Source of the DNA: Chamaecrista fasciculata
Taxonomy: Eukaryota > Streptophyta > Magnoliopsida > Fabales > Fabaceae
DNA length: 64,000 nucleotides
Direction: 5' to 3'
Assembly: GCA_003254925.1 (NCBI GenBank)
Contig: QANZ01027232.1
Span: 314,667-378,666 of the forward strand
A program made the translations under genes and the position numbers. This document shows positions 46,661-58,724 of the stretch, in pieces; position 1 is the first letter of the stretch; each line of letters opens with the position of its first letter. The notes below the pieces were generated by a model that was not told the origin of the DNA, ran no database searches, and saw only the letters and a program-made list of their open reading frames with translations.

Positions 46661-46678
46661 TGGCGCCGTTGCCGGGGA
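46661..46678 (+). other. Primer-binding site for tRNA-Asp
   Basis: TGGCGCCGTTGCCGGGGA is the complement of the 3' end of plant tRNA-Asp(GUC) including CCA, four bases beyond the LTR. This fixes the element's orientation as plus. Confidence 0.8.
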
Positions 46679-47328
46679 CTCCTCGTGAGTCCCTGAGCGG
46701 TTTCGGGTTCTAGTAAGTTATTTTTGGTTTTTTTTTTTTTGCTTGTTTTTGTTTATAGTTCCTTTGATTTTTGGTATATTTATGTTTAGCTTATAGTTTC
46801 GTAGAGTTCTTAATTACCTTGCTGCATTCTGATCATTCCTATCATCTTACTTTAGCATGTTGATATTCAAGACCTGCCTCATTTAGTACATTGAATCTTG
46901 TATAGGCATTATACTTGGTAACTTTTCATAGAAATTTAATGAAATTAATAGTTTATGTGAATTCTTACTGGAATTTGAGGTTGTAAAACATGACATCTTT
47001 ATGTCGTTAGTTTGAACTAGAACTACTGTACCTTAGAATCTTAGATAAAGTTGTGAATAACACAAAAATCTAAATGCACCATAATATCCAAGTGAAAAGT
47101 CTCAGTTCTTGATAGCATTGGACAGTAGTAACAATGGTCCTAAAAAAATCATTGGATCAGATTAGATGTAAGAATTAAGGACCTTGGTGGGTTTTTTCTT
47201 TTTCCCTTTTAAGAGAAATTCTTAGGTTTCATGAGGTGTAAAAAGAGTAGATCTTCAGACCCTTAAGTTAACCTTTGCATGAACTTCAATATATGTTGCT
47301 TAGGAATTTCTCCGAGTTTTCAAGAAAC
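46679..47328. other. Retroelement leader remnant and 3' region of the HNH gene
   Basis: A few hundred bases after the primer site look like untranslated leader (T-run 46730-46740). The point where the element is cut off, and where the 3' UTR of the HNH gene (read leftward) begins, cannot be placed exactly. The break is somewhere around 46.7-47.2 kb. Confidence 0.45.
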
Positions 47329-50279
47329 TCATTCTGCTTGCTGTGGCAACTTACATGCAGCCATATCATCTTTAGACTTGAATTTGCCAAGCATTTCAGC
47401 TACGGTTCTGCAACGACACTGATTTCCCACTCGCATCACATCCCCATAAACAGCCATCTCAATGATGTCCAGTTCCTTATCTGCCAATTGTTGAAGATGA
47501 TCAAGAGTATGTGATGGAATACATAGAAGAGCTTGTGAATATAGAGGAAATTGAAGATTATCACACTTGCCTTACAATAATAAATCTAAATAACATGTGT
47601 AATAGATTTATCTAAGTTAAGGGTCTCAAGCCTAAGGATGGACTTTGCAACTAGGATGCTCTCACCAGACATACAGAATGTGTTTCCATCGTTATAGAGA
47701 AAATTTTCATTAGCTTTCTCCTCCTGATCATAAACTAATATTCATAAAAGAACAGGTTGTCAGTTATTATTATTAGAGATCCTCATGATGGCAATCAGCA
47801 ATCTATAGCATTCAGAATAGCATCTATTTCTAAATGGTTTTCCATCTAAATTGAAGCATTGGCTTGAGATCTAGAGGAATTCCTAGTTACATATATTGTT
47901 TGTCAAAGTTGGTGCTGTCATGTGGTGGGATTCACTAACACTCATTTTCTAAGGTTTTCCATAAACTCCTTGCAAAGCTAAGTTATCCAAGAATTTTACT
48001 TGAATTAGCTTCCTGGGAGCATTAAGTATATGCATGTATATCTGGCCAAGGAATAAAGAGTATCAATGAACATTGTTAGAAGCGTCACATTTAAAGCCAA
48101 GTGGGAGTGGGACTGAAACTTGTATGTGCTACTAATTATCAGTTCAACTTTGATCCTATCTCACGATTATCAGAAATTTTAAGATTACATGGCTGCATAT
48201 TATTAGCAAAAACCACCTAACATTCAGAAAGTACCAGTGTAAACTAGTTTTGCAAAAGAATCCATATATAGAATAAATGGAATTGTATTTTAGGTTGGAC
48301 ATTTTCTTATATCTTGGAAAGGCTGAGTGGTTTGTCATCCATGATAATTCCAACTTAATCATTATCACGGGAAACAAACAAATTAGGTGCAAGAGCAATT
48401 TTTAAGGATTTTCAATATTTCCAATCAGGTTCTTTAAATCAGAACAATATGTCAACACGGTGTAATTTTATTGAAAAACTCAACAACAAGCACTTAAGAA
48501 ACCAAACCTCATGTATTATCCTTTAGCAAAATTTATCATAATACACAAGCAAGGAAGACAAGAATATAAGTTTATTCCAGATACTCATCAGTAGATGCAA
48601 TCTCTAAAAATGAAAATTCTGCCATCAAAATATCATGATTATTAACTGAGGAATTTAGAATTTGGCTCCTCCAACTAAGGGTAGGGGCATTTCAAATTAC
48701 AATACAAATAATATCAAATAACATTCCTTTCAAAAAAATATCAAATAACATTGTTTTAGCCTCGGTGGTCAAGATTAAATAAAGGATGAACTTCATTAAG
48801 CCTAGGATAGAGAAAATGCATACTCACGCAAGTTCCACGTAAAGACAGACCAATAATGTAAGACAACATACCAGAAAAATTAACATCGCAAGAATAGCCT
48901 TTCAATTGAGATTGGTCAATCTGTTCCTTGTTTGACTTGAATCTGTTCACTCTAGTTTGAAGTATTTGACAATTATCTGCTGTGGATTCACCACCTACAA
49001 CAGAACCTCACATCTCAAATAAACTAATCATCAAATTGCCATATATCAGAGTCTGATTCTGTTGATGATAAAACTAAAAGCACAAAACAACATGCTTCTA
49101 TTCTCTGCGTCATATCTGCACAATTTACAGAGAGAAAATATTATGGCCCTATGTCAGAATGAATTGATGATGGTTGATGGCTTCTGTTTTCGGAGGGCAA
49201 AGTGGCCAAAAAATTACTAAAGAATCAGTTTTAATGAAACTGAATTTCTTCATGCATTTCTAGCAGGAACTTGAGATTATAGTTGGTTCTCATTTCATTT
49301 TTATTCAATAATCAATCATTTATGTTTGTTTTTTTTCCCTAAACACTATTCTGTGGCTGCAACTTGTGATTAACTAGATCTCAAGCCGTGCAGTGTCGTT
49401 GATTAACTAATCCTTTCCTCCAAAACAATATGGAATTTACCATACCTACAGTAATATCTTCCAGTAGTCCCTAAAAATAACAACTTGATCATATTGTACA
49501 CATTGTCATTCTTAAATCTACTTTAATGACTTACCTATATACATGTTTGGTTCCAATGCATATGCTCATCGGTAGCAATTGTGAACCAAACAATCCCAAT
49601 TCCCAGCCAGATAAGTTATTCTTCTTAAGATATTCATTTCCAGTTGTCCAAAAAGAAATGAACTCAATCTGTATATAGAGTGACCAGAAGGAAAAAAAAA
49701 ATCCACAGAAAGAAAAGAAGAGAGAAAGATTGCTTGTGGTTTACTGATTTGTCCAACAGTAGCATCTGGTACTAACTATCCCATGTAGATCCACAAGCTA
49801 GTCTGTTTAGCCAGATAAGTCTATCTCATAAGTTCCACATCATACTCAATTTTCAGCCATTATCTGTCTTTAGAAGGATAAATATATAGAAAAAAAAAAT
49901 TGAAATACCCATTTAGATTTCCAATTGGTTGGCACATAAGAATACTAACTCCATGAGCCCTAGCAGTTGGTCCTATTGCTGGTGATGCTAAATTTCCAGA
50001 GTAAGATTAGAAATCAAATAGGCAATCTACGCGTATTTTGAAAGAAAGAAAAAAAGAGAGAAGAGAACCTTTAGAAAAGGGAAGGATGTGATCGTACTCG
50101 AAGCAGAGGCAGCCTTGACAGTTGCAGAAACGCTTGCAGACGATGTTGCCGGCGGCGTCTTTGCGCCACCTCTCAGGATGACGGCCGGGAACCACATCAG
50201 CCTTCGCCCAGCACATGCTCTTCGTCTTCGAGTCGAAGAATCGAGGTCTATCGTCAGAACGATGTGGCGAAGAACTCAT
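47329..50279 (-). CDS. HNH endonuclease-domain protein
   Basis: Three exons (50279-50069, 48994-48872, 47480-47329), all GT/AG and in phase, give 161 residues. The start is the ATG of MSSSPHRSDD; the frame stays open further upstream but with no other ATG. Cys48, Cys52, Cys54, Cys57 and Cys59 precede the HNH core: Asp63-His64 (YDHILPFSKGG), Asn78 (DNCQ) and Asn87 (VNRF). HNH domains are metal-dependent nucleases; the spacing here is complete, so activity is plausible. The C-terminal part contains ELDIIEMAVYGDV and a CRCRTVAEMLG segment. The whole length and text match the small single-domain plant protein exemplified by At3g47490, whose role is unknown to me. No targeting peptide is obvious. 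Introns are 1.07 and 1.39 kb with no nested gene seen. Confidence 0.9.
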
Positions 50280-51809
50280 CCCTTTCCTTCTCTCTCTCTC
50301 TGTGATGACTTTGGGTTGAGTATAAAGAGAATATGTTTGAATTCCAATCACAGCAAAATAAACAAAAGCTCATTACCAAATGAGGTGAGCTAAACAAAAC
50401 TCATCCCAATCCGGCGATCCCATTGTATTCCCAAATCCCAGATCATCATTAAAGCTCAAAACCCGAAACTATTGAGAGTTTCCAAAATTTCATAACCACT
50501 GAAACTGCGATTTGGCAAGTCTCTACTAAGTTCTAAGCAAATCTTTTTGGTTACGGTAAGTCGGAAACAAAAGTAAGTTGATAACAAAAAAATTAATTAT
50601 TTTTTAGTTTACCACAATTTATATAGGTTAAAGACTAAAGAGTCATCTTGTATGCTTTATGTTGATTTTGGTGTATTATGTTTTCAAATATTCAAATTAA
50701 TTTTAAATGTTGGCAAAATATTTTATTTTGGTCTCAAACTATTGAATATGGATTATTTCAAGTTTAAATGTGACGAATTTAGAGCTATGTATTATTTTTT
50801 AATAGTACTTTCTTTATCCAGTTAGAGTCATCTGCAAACGAAGTTAAATCAGTCCTAAACGTAAACCGCTTATTTCATGGTCAAACAAGCAAAATTAATC
50901 ATATTTCTCTAGTTTCAAATTTGAATACGACGAATTCATAACTATAAGTTTCTCTTAATAAATCATTCGAACTTAAAATGAGAGACGAGAAAAATATGAC
51001 CAAATTCAATAATTTGGGACAAATAAAATATTTATCAATATTTAAGGCCGAAATGAAACATTATATCAACAATTATGACTAATTTAAACATTTTAAAATA
51101 TAATAGACCAAAATAAATATTAAAACATACATTTGAGATCAAAATAACCCTTTGCCCATTTATAATATTATTAATATAGCTTTTTAAATGTAAATTAACT
51201 ACTTTTTTCATTATCTTAATAAATAAACAAAAAAACAACAATCAACGCCTTTTTTTTAATTATATTTTATACTTTACGTCCTCTTCTATTTTTCTTTAAT
51301 TTGATGATTAAATACACCAACCTTGAGTTTTAGATCAAGAACTCGTGAATTTTAAAATTTGACAGCAAGATAACTAGAGTTTTCATGACCCCAATAAACA
51401 AAGTTGCAATGTCTATGAAATTTTAAAACTTAAAAATCTTACATAAGTTATAAACTCAAGAAACTATTTAACTTTAATTTGAGCCGGAAAAGAATTTGAT
51501 ATGCGTCCAGCGGACCAGGGATATATATGTATCATTCGAAGATCACAGCCTACGCTTCAATAATAATCTACCGACGTTAATTATACATGACATATGCCCC
51601 TTCTAGCCAAACTATGGGTTATTCATTACTTATTTAACCAGCAAGTTGTAAAAATAATTTCACATAATGGGCTCCTATTTCTCGGGAAAATTCCAGGACA
51701 AACCATAAAAGTGATACATAGTTTTCTCATGCCAAAGCTAAAAAAAGGCTTACAAAAAAGATCTCTGATTAATTAAATGGAACAAACAAACGGCGAACAA
51801 TTGAAGCAA
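50280..51809. other. Intergenic region between the HNH gene and eIF5A
   Basis: The first 200-300 bases include the 5' UTR and promoter of the HNH gene (CT run 50288-50301, likely UTR). From about 50600 to 51140 there are decayed MITE-like phrases ('gtctcaaactattgaata', 'tatttcatggtcaaac'). The final 200 bases or so should be the 3' UTR of eIF5A. No further gene. Confidence 0.5.
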
Positions 51810-53488
51810 CTACTTTGGCCCAATATCCTTCAAGGCACAGATCTGCTCCTCCCCCATAGCAGACATAACAGAGACAACAAGGTCCTTTCCCTCGCCAAAT
51901 CCATCCTTAATCTACAGGAACAACAAATAGCGGAAACTTAAGCAGAGGAAGCAAGAAAAAATAAATAAACATTTAATAAATTAGAGGATTTTCCAGCAAT
52001 TTGAAATACAAACAGATATTAGGTGGTGTTTTGTATGTAGAGATTTTAAACAGTAAACACTTAGGACTTGACTGAGAAGACGTTCAAAGGTGAGGTAAAT
52101 AGAGAATGTTTCAGTGTATCTTAACAACTAACTAAACATTTAGACAAATATTGGGATGGATGTGGTGGTTTGCAAACCATCTGAAATCATTCATATATCT
52201 AAGTTTAAATCTTCCCTCAAAGTGAGAAACTGAGAATGATTCTGATTCTATATAACTTTATGCCTATCTTTTTTAACCTTCTCCACTTGTCTATTATTTT
52301 TAAAGTATTGATATTACTGAAATAATATTGAAAATTTCACCTTTCAAAAGCATAACAGCCCATAATGATATCATAACAATAGTTGAAAGTATGATCCTTC
52401 CTATTTTCCATGTACTTCAAAGTTCAAACAATGGAATGAAAATTCTCATCCAATCCACACCACTCGACCCTTCTCATCACTGACCACATCACCCTAACTT
52501 ATTCAAAACTCTCAAGTTTTTGAAAACCTATTTATATGCTATTTCTTAGACTTTAGCAATAATAACTATGAAAATTATGAAATTATATTGTATATGTCCT
52601 AAGCAATACAGTGCAATTAATTTTTTCTTATATTCAAGAACTGATTCTTGCACGTTGCAAATCCAACAGAACCAGAACAAAGGCTTTCTACCAACCTGGG
52701 TAAGCAGACTGTCATCAGTAGGAAGCCTCAGATCATCCTTGGTGTTTCCATTGTCGGTAAGCAGACTCACCTGTTACATCATGCAGTCTCACGTGCACTC
52801 AGAATATAGAAGCAAAACGAATGAATCAAAGAAAAACTCAATAGATACAATAACGACTCACAAATCCATCCTCAGATATGTCAATCAGCTGATAGTCAGT
52901 ACGATTCACATGGGGAACCTGAAAAGAAAAATCAGGATACAGCAGAGATGTTCAAGGATGAGTAAGAGAAAGACATAACAAAACATGCAGAAAATGAAAC
53001 ACATAGTTAAAGAGCGTACATCACAGTTGTGGGAAGAAGGCACAATATCTTCGAGCTTCTTGCCAGTGAAAATATCAATTCCAACAAAGTGACACTTAGC
53101 ATGACCGTGCTTACCAGTCTTTGAAGTCGAAACTTCAACAACCTGACGAGAATAATAAATCAGACAGCTAAATCATCAGTTAACCACACCGAAATCAATG
53201 AATAATGATATTTCCACAGAAGTAAATAAATCAATTAACAATTGGAAAACGATAAATCCGATCAACTAAGCTTCAAAATCATCACCGAAAACTCGATTCA
53301 TGATTTAACCGATAACCTTGCAATCAAATCTATGAAAAACAAAGAGAGATCGATGTATTTATTACCTTGCAGGGACGGCTCTTGATGACGATGTAGCCGT
53401 TCTTGCGGATGGTACCGGCTTGCTGAGGATAGGTTTTGGAGGCTCCGGCGTCGGCCTTGGACTCAAAGTGGTGCTCCTCGTCCGACAT
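51810..53488 (-). CDS. eIF5A: Translation factor eIF5A
   Basis: Five exons (53488-53366, 53142-53020, 52918-52862, 52770-52696, 51911-51810) give 159 residues, the normal length for plant eIF5A. All junctions are GT/AG and phase 0, so every exon is a whole number of codons. The hypusine loop [12 protein letters not shown] is intact, with Lys52 as the residue modified by deoxyhypusine synthase and hydroxylase. The N-terminal part to about residue 85 is the SH3-like domain; the OB-like C-terminal domain includes DDLRLP and ends in DIGPK. The protein binds the ribosomal E site and relieves stalling, helping elongation and termination (family knowledge). Nothing is broken, and this is most probably an active gene; plants have several near-identical copies. 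Confidence 0.97.
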
Positions 53489-53810
53489 GGTTGAAGAACT
53501 GTTAGCCCTAGCTCAAACGCACCGTTTCGAACTCGACCGACTCAGGAAATGAAGAAATTTGCAGAGAGGTCGAGGGCGGAGAAGACGAAGACGAAGGAAA
53601 TGAGTGTTATATATATATATATATATATAATAATATTTAATTAAGAATTAAAAATATAACGGATCTTTCGTATATATCCGAAAGAAACCCAATTAGGGTT
53701 TTCATTTTCATGAGAGCGTATGTTGCTGTGGGGCCATAATCATTCCTGACCCTTGAACCATTCTTGCGGTCACCTTTGGATTCTCTTCCAACAAAGACAA
53801 AACTTCTTTT
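53489..53810 (-). promoter_or_regulatory. eIF5A 5' UTR and promoter with telo-box and TA run
   Basis: A TA run at about 53609-53628 lies some 125 bp upstream of the start. Further up, AAACCCTAA on the minus strand (near 53693-53701) matches the telo-box found in many plant promoters of translation genes (family knowledge). Which site starts transcription is not known. Confidence 0.5.
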
Positions 53811-53814
53811 TTTG

Positions 53815-54345
53815 TCAAAATCTCATGTTGATCCTTAAACTATAGGGGGAATTTGGTTTTGGACCTTAATTTCTTCTATTTTTGTCATCAAACTATAGAT
53901 TGAATTTCATTTTAGTATTTAAACTTTTGTTTGTTTTTCATTTTGATCATCAAATATTTTCATTTGTTCCACAATAAGTCTAAAAGGTATTTTCTTATAT
54001 TTTTCTTCATTATCTATTATATGAACAATTTAAATCAATCATTTATCTCTCATATATGTCATAATAAGTGAATTTTTCTTGATAAAAAATTGAAAATATC
54101 ACAAATCGAAGATAAATTTGTGATTGTTTTTTATTTATAGGAATAAATTTTTTTTTCTTCTCATATCAATCCATTTATTAGAACACGTATAAAAGAATAA
54201 TCGTTTAAGTCAAATGTCCATGTTAGAAATAATAGCGGAAACCATAATAAGTCATATTTTGGACTGGCGATAGAATAAATAAAAAAGTTTGAGAACCAAA
54301 ATAAAATAATTGTTTGAGGACCAAAATGAAATTTGGCCATTTTTT
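53815..54345. mobile_element. Decayed MITE, family of 14478-14999
   Basis: 'Gatccttaaactataggg' at the left and 'gaggaccaaaatgaaatttgg' at the right are inverted partners. 'Cacaaatcgaagataaattt' recalls the inner part of the other copies. No target duplication was found. Confidence 0.5.
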
Positions 54346-57300
54346 CTTCTAAAGAAAATATTGTTTTCAATTCTACTTCTAAAAAGTTTATTACAAAAAG
54401 GTTAATTAATCTCATTCACATTAATAATTAAAAATATAATTGGAATTATATATTTAAATTAATACTTAACTTAATAATCAATATCAATACTTAAATATTA
54501 CATATTTTTAGAGTATTTTTTTTAATAATGAATTTCTTATTAATTAAGTATCTAAGAAATGAGAATAATATAAAACTTGATTTCCAAAGATACAAATTTA
54601 ATTCATATATTTGAGAAAAATATAGACTAAAATTAAAATTAATTTATTTTGATAATAAAATTTTTGTTTTATTATATAGGGTATTATTAGCGTTAAAAGT
54701 AAATATTAATCTATTTTTTTTTCATAGAAAATATTAATCTAATTGAATTAACTCATTTTAGCTTTGTCTTGAATAAAAAAGTGCGTGAAGTGAACGCTAA
54801 CTCTGGATTTGCCAACTTTGGTCTTTCGGCCTAAAATGGGGAAGATCAACAACTACACTTTCGCTTTCATTGGCATCTTTGTCGAATTTTTTATTCATAC
54901 ATGGACTCACTTTTTGCAATTTTATCTTTCTTTTTTATAAATGTTTTTTAATGACTAATCTTATTTGCAGTATTGTGATATACTAAATATTTATGTAACA
55001 TTAATTTATTATTTTGTAAAAGACTAGCTATAGGATTTAGGAATGAACATGGGTAAAATATGTAGACTTAAACATGAGTAGAAGAATATTAAAATTAAGT
55101 ATCAAATCGGATGAATAGTTTAATCACTATATTTAGACTCAAATTCGAAGAAATTTTAAAATAATTTTTTTTTATTAATAGAAAATTTATTGTCATCAAA
55201 TTTTTATTCCACTTCCACATTTTTAAGTTGGGATGATAGTAGGATATGATGAGTATAGTACAATGATCTTTAATTTAGACTCAAACTTATTAATTTGAGT
55301 AGTTATCAAAATCAATATGTATACTTCAACTTTATCCATAGCCAAATTCTCATACACATAGTCATACCTATATAGATCCCAATAAATTTTAAAATAAATT
55401 ATTTTTATTAATATAAAATATATTTTCATGAATGTTTTACTTACGTTTATAATTATTTCAACAAAATCTTAGGTATATCTTGATAATCAAGTTTTTCAAA
55501 AGACTTCACTTAATTAACTTTTATTTAATACTAGAATTGCTTTAAAAAAAAAAAAAAACACTAAATTTTATAAGAGTCATGTTAGAATGTCTCTTTGAGA
55601 GAATCAAAGTCTCCCATATCTAAAATGGTTGAAATTAAACCTTATGATTCTGAGCTCATCCCCATCTAATTCATTTCTTCATTTTCTATGGATCAAAATT
55701 TCCTCCATTTTGTAAGAAATTAAATAGATGACTATGACACAATGCAAGAATACATGTGTACTTGCCTCGCACATGGTGCTATAATAAAGGCATCTATGTC
55801 CATTTGGTATATGTTGCTAGGCGATAGCTTATCCACAAATGTAAACAAATAAACAATTTTGTTTTTAACTTTTTGTAGGTTGTATCTTAATTTATTTTTT
55901 TAAATTGTTGTTGCACACATTATTGATAGGAATTTACAGTCAATTATTGTTGTATTTAATGATCAAAAGAATGTTGATTTTTAAATAAAAACTTCAGAAA
56001 AATCTATGCAAAAAAAATAAAAAACTCTATTTTTATTATTTTTTAGTTCATGAAACTTTTACAAAAATGTAAAGTTGAAATGAATTCCCCGCGTTCTATA
56101 AATGGGATTATCACCTTTTTTTTTTAATCCCCTGCTAACCAAAGGACAAAATGTACCCAAAAAAAAAAAGGGTTTTGACTTTTGCAAGCTATGGAAAACT
56201 TTTGTTTCACTCGATCTCTCTCATCTCTCTTCAATTTTATTTTCCTTTTTGTTTTAATTTTAATCAACTTTTTAAGAATTTGTTCCAAAATCAGACACAA
56301 AATTTGTATAGCTTAAGATATAGGAGGACTTTTATTAGCAAAACCCCCTAAAAAAAACCAAATAATCCACAGTGTGCATTGAATCACTTGTTATATATAT
56401 GGATCAATTTATTCTCTTCCATCTTTCATCTTTTCTCATGTAACGTTCAAGTGTTAAAAGGGACTGAATAGTAAGATTTAAAAGTTATTACAATTTAAGT
56501 AATTATGATTTGAGAAGTGTAAACATAATAAAAAAGGTTAAAATGAAATAAGTAGGAGTGTTATGAAAAGAATGTAAGTGTTAAGGAGTGTTTAATTAAA
56601 AATTAGGAAGTTTGGGGGGGGGGGAGATTTGCAGTTTTAGCATTCTTTATAAAATTAGAAATATAAATAAGTGTAGAGGGGGAGAGAGAATCGGGTAAGT
56701 AGGGGAAAGAAAAGAAAGAAAGAGAGAAAAAAGAAGAAGAAAGAAGAAAGAAGAGGTAGGGTTTTATCCTGTATGTCTCTCCTCATCTCAAATCATTTCT
56801 TCCTCCTTGGGTTTGCCTAGGGTTCATATATATAGGGTTTTTTTGAGTTTGATTGAATGGTTTTATTGTTGAATGTTGATGGAAAATGGGTTTTTGAGGA
56901 CCAAATCATGAAAAATGGAGTTTTTGAGTCCTGTATGCATGTCCAGATTTTCACGCCTTTTCGTGGTGTTGTATTTTCTCTTGTTTAGGGATTTGTTTGC
57001 CCATAAATGAATGATGTTTTTTTAATTCCATATATAGCTTTTTTTTTTTAAAGCTATATAGGAAATTAAATAACTCTTCCCTTTAATTTTCAAGCAACCC
57101 CTCATCTTTTTTTTTTTTCTTTTCAACTCCAATATTGAAGAAATTTTCCATTATGGCATTAATTAATCCATATTCGTTGAGGATGATGCATGGTTAGTCT
57201 AGACCAGTCTCAAAACTGGCATTACGTGATGGAAAAGTAAAGTAAGTTTTTGTTTGCGATGTTTTAATCACGTAAATTTACACAGCATGCATCCTCTTAA

Positions 57301-57633
57301 TATATATTTCTCTTAAACTAACTGTGTTTAATTTTAGGACCAATTAATTGTGTCGACCCGAGCCTTCGTCCCTTTGGTGATCATAGGGATGATGTATATA
57401 GGAAGAGGCATAGTGAGAAAATATGAGCTCTACAAAATAATAAATATGTGGAACCTACACTCTCTTTAAAATGCACAAAATATGCAAAAAGGACAATGCA
57501 AAAGATGCCGAGAGTAATATTAGTGCGTGTTCTTCCATTTTACACACCCACTCTCCTTATTTATTTTACTTGTTTTCATTTACTAACACTAGCCTATTTA
57601 CTTATTAGCTGTTGTATTACCCACGTTGTAGCT
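54346..57633. other. Intergenic DNA, possible unrecognised transcript near 56.6-57.0 kb
   Basis: Mostly AT-rich with no credible frame. From 56680 to 56755 it is purine-rich (GAAAGAA and AAGAAGAAG words), followed by 'gtagggttttatcctgtatg' and CT-rich DNA, the look of a plant 5' UTR, but no coding exon follows that I can identify. A run of 11 G's at 56614-56624 is unusual for the region. Confidence 0.4.
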
Positions 57634-58206
57634 AAGTGCAATTTTGGTCCCCTAACTTTCACAAAGGTCTCAATTTGGTCCCCTAACTTTTTTTGTTGCA
57701 ATTTTGGTCCCCTAACTTTCATAAAGGTCTCAATTTGATCCCCTAACTTTTTTTGTTGCAATTTTGGTCCCCTAACTTTTTTTGTTGCAATTTTGGTCCC
57801 CTAACTTTTGAAAGTGTCTCACTGTTGATCCCAAGTGCACTTTTTCCATCCATTATCTGCCGTTAGTGCCGATCTAAAGGCTGAGTTGGTTGATGACGTG
57901 ATAAATATGAGTGAAGTGGATTAAAAAATGATCATTTTGCGGAGACGTTTTCATGACTTGGAAGTGCACTTTGGACTAATAGTGAGACGTTTTCAAGAGT
58001 TAGGGGACCAAAATTGTAACAAAAAAAGTTATGGGACCAAATTGAGACCTTTACGAAAGTTAAGGGACCAAAATTGCAACAAAAAAATTTAGGGGACCAA
58101 ATTGAGACCTTTGCGAAAGTTAAGGGACCAAAGTTGCAACAAAAAAAGTTAGGGGACCAAATTGAGACCTTTGCAAAAGTTAGGGGACCAAAATTGCACT
58201 TAAGCC
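57634..58206. mobile_element. Mutator-type MITE with expanded arms
   Basis: 'Taagtgcaattttggtcccc' at the left and 'ggggaccaaaattgcactta' at the right are inverted ends. The roughly 60-bp module ('aaaggtctcaatttggtcccc', 'tttttttgttgcaattttgg') is repeated two to three times in each arm, making it longer than its relatives at 192-632 and 33782-34191. No target duplication is visible. It ends only about 500 bp before the start codon of the WEB-like gene. Confidence 0.7.
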
Positions 58207-58224
58207 TAAAAAAAAATAAAGTAA

Positions 58225-58724
58225 AATTTCTCGGTTTTGTCGAGGAAGAAGCCAAGAGAATAGTATTACTCATGGATTCCTGTAATCTTTCGTCCCTGCC
58301 AAATTCTCAACCCTTGTAATCTCCAACATCTACATTCCATTAATACATTCCAGGAAACAATGATATTTCGTATACCTCATTTCCTCTTTCTCTGCTTCTT
58401 GTTCCGTTCTTTCCCGGCAACATTCTATCCCGAAATTACAGGTATCTGTTTCACTGTTTGTTTATCTTCCTGGTATTTAATGGAAGAGAGATTAGTCACT
58501 TTTAGGGATTGTGAAATTTTAGTGACTGAATTTGCGGCATTATTGATTTAGTTTGATATATGTGAAACATTGTGTATTTGGGGGATTACCGATTATGCTC
58601 CTACTAGGTTTGGATTTTGATTTCAGTGTGTGATTTTAAAATGTTACAGATTACTTCTTGGTGATCTTGGGGTTGGTTTTGATTTATTTGTGCTCTGCTG
58701 GACAAATATTCATTGAGCAAAGCT
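58225..58724 (+). promoter_or_regulatory. Probable 5' UTR exon and intron of the WEB-like gene
   Basis: A less AT-rich block to 58440 ends in 'gaaattacag/gtatct', a plausible donor. Acceptor-like 'ttgatttcag' (to 58626) or 'atgttacag' (to about 58650) precede the start codon at 58725. The non-coding first exon is inferred, not proven. Confidence 0.4.

Noticed and set aside
50280-50351. Longer N-terminus for the HNH protein
   Set aside because: The upstream extension stays open but has no ATG; the related plant protein begins at the serine-rich MSSS.
57932-58319. 113-codon minus frame and 81-codon plus frame with repeated peptides
   Set aside because: They arise from the repeated modules of the MITE at 57634-58206; the repeats read open on both strands by chance.
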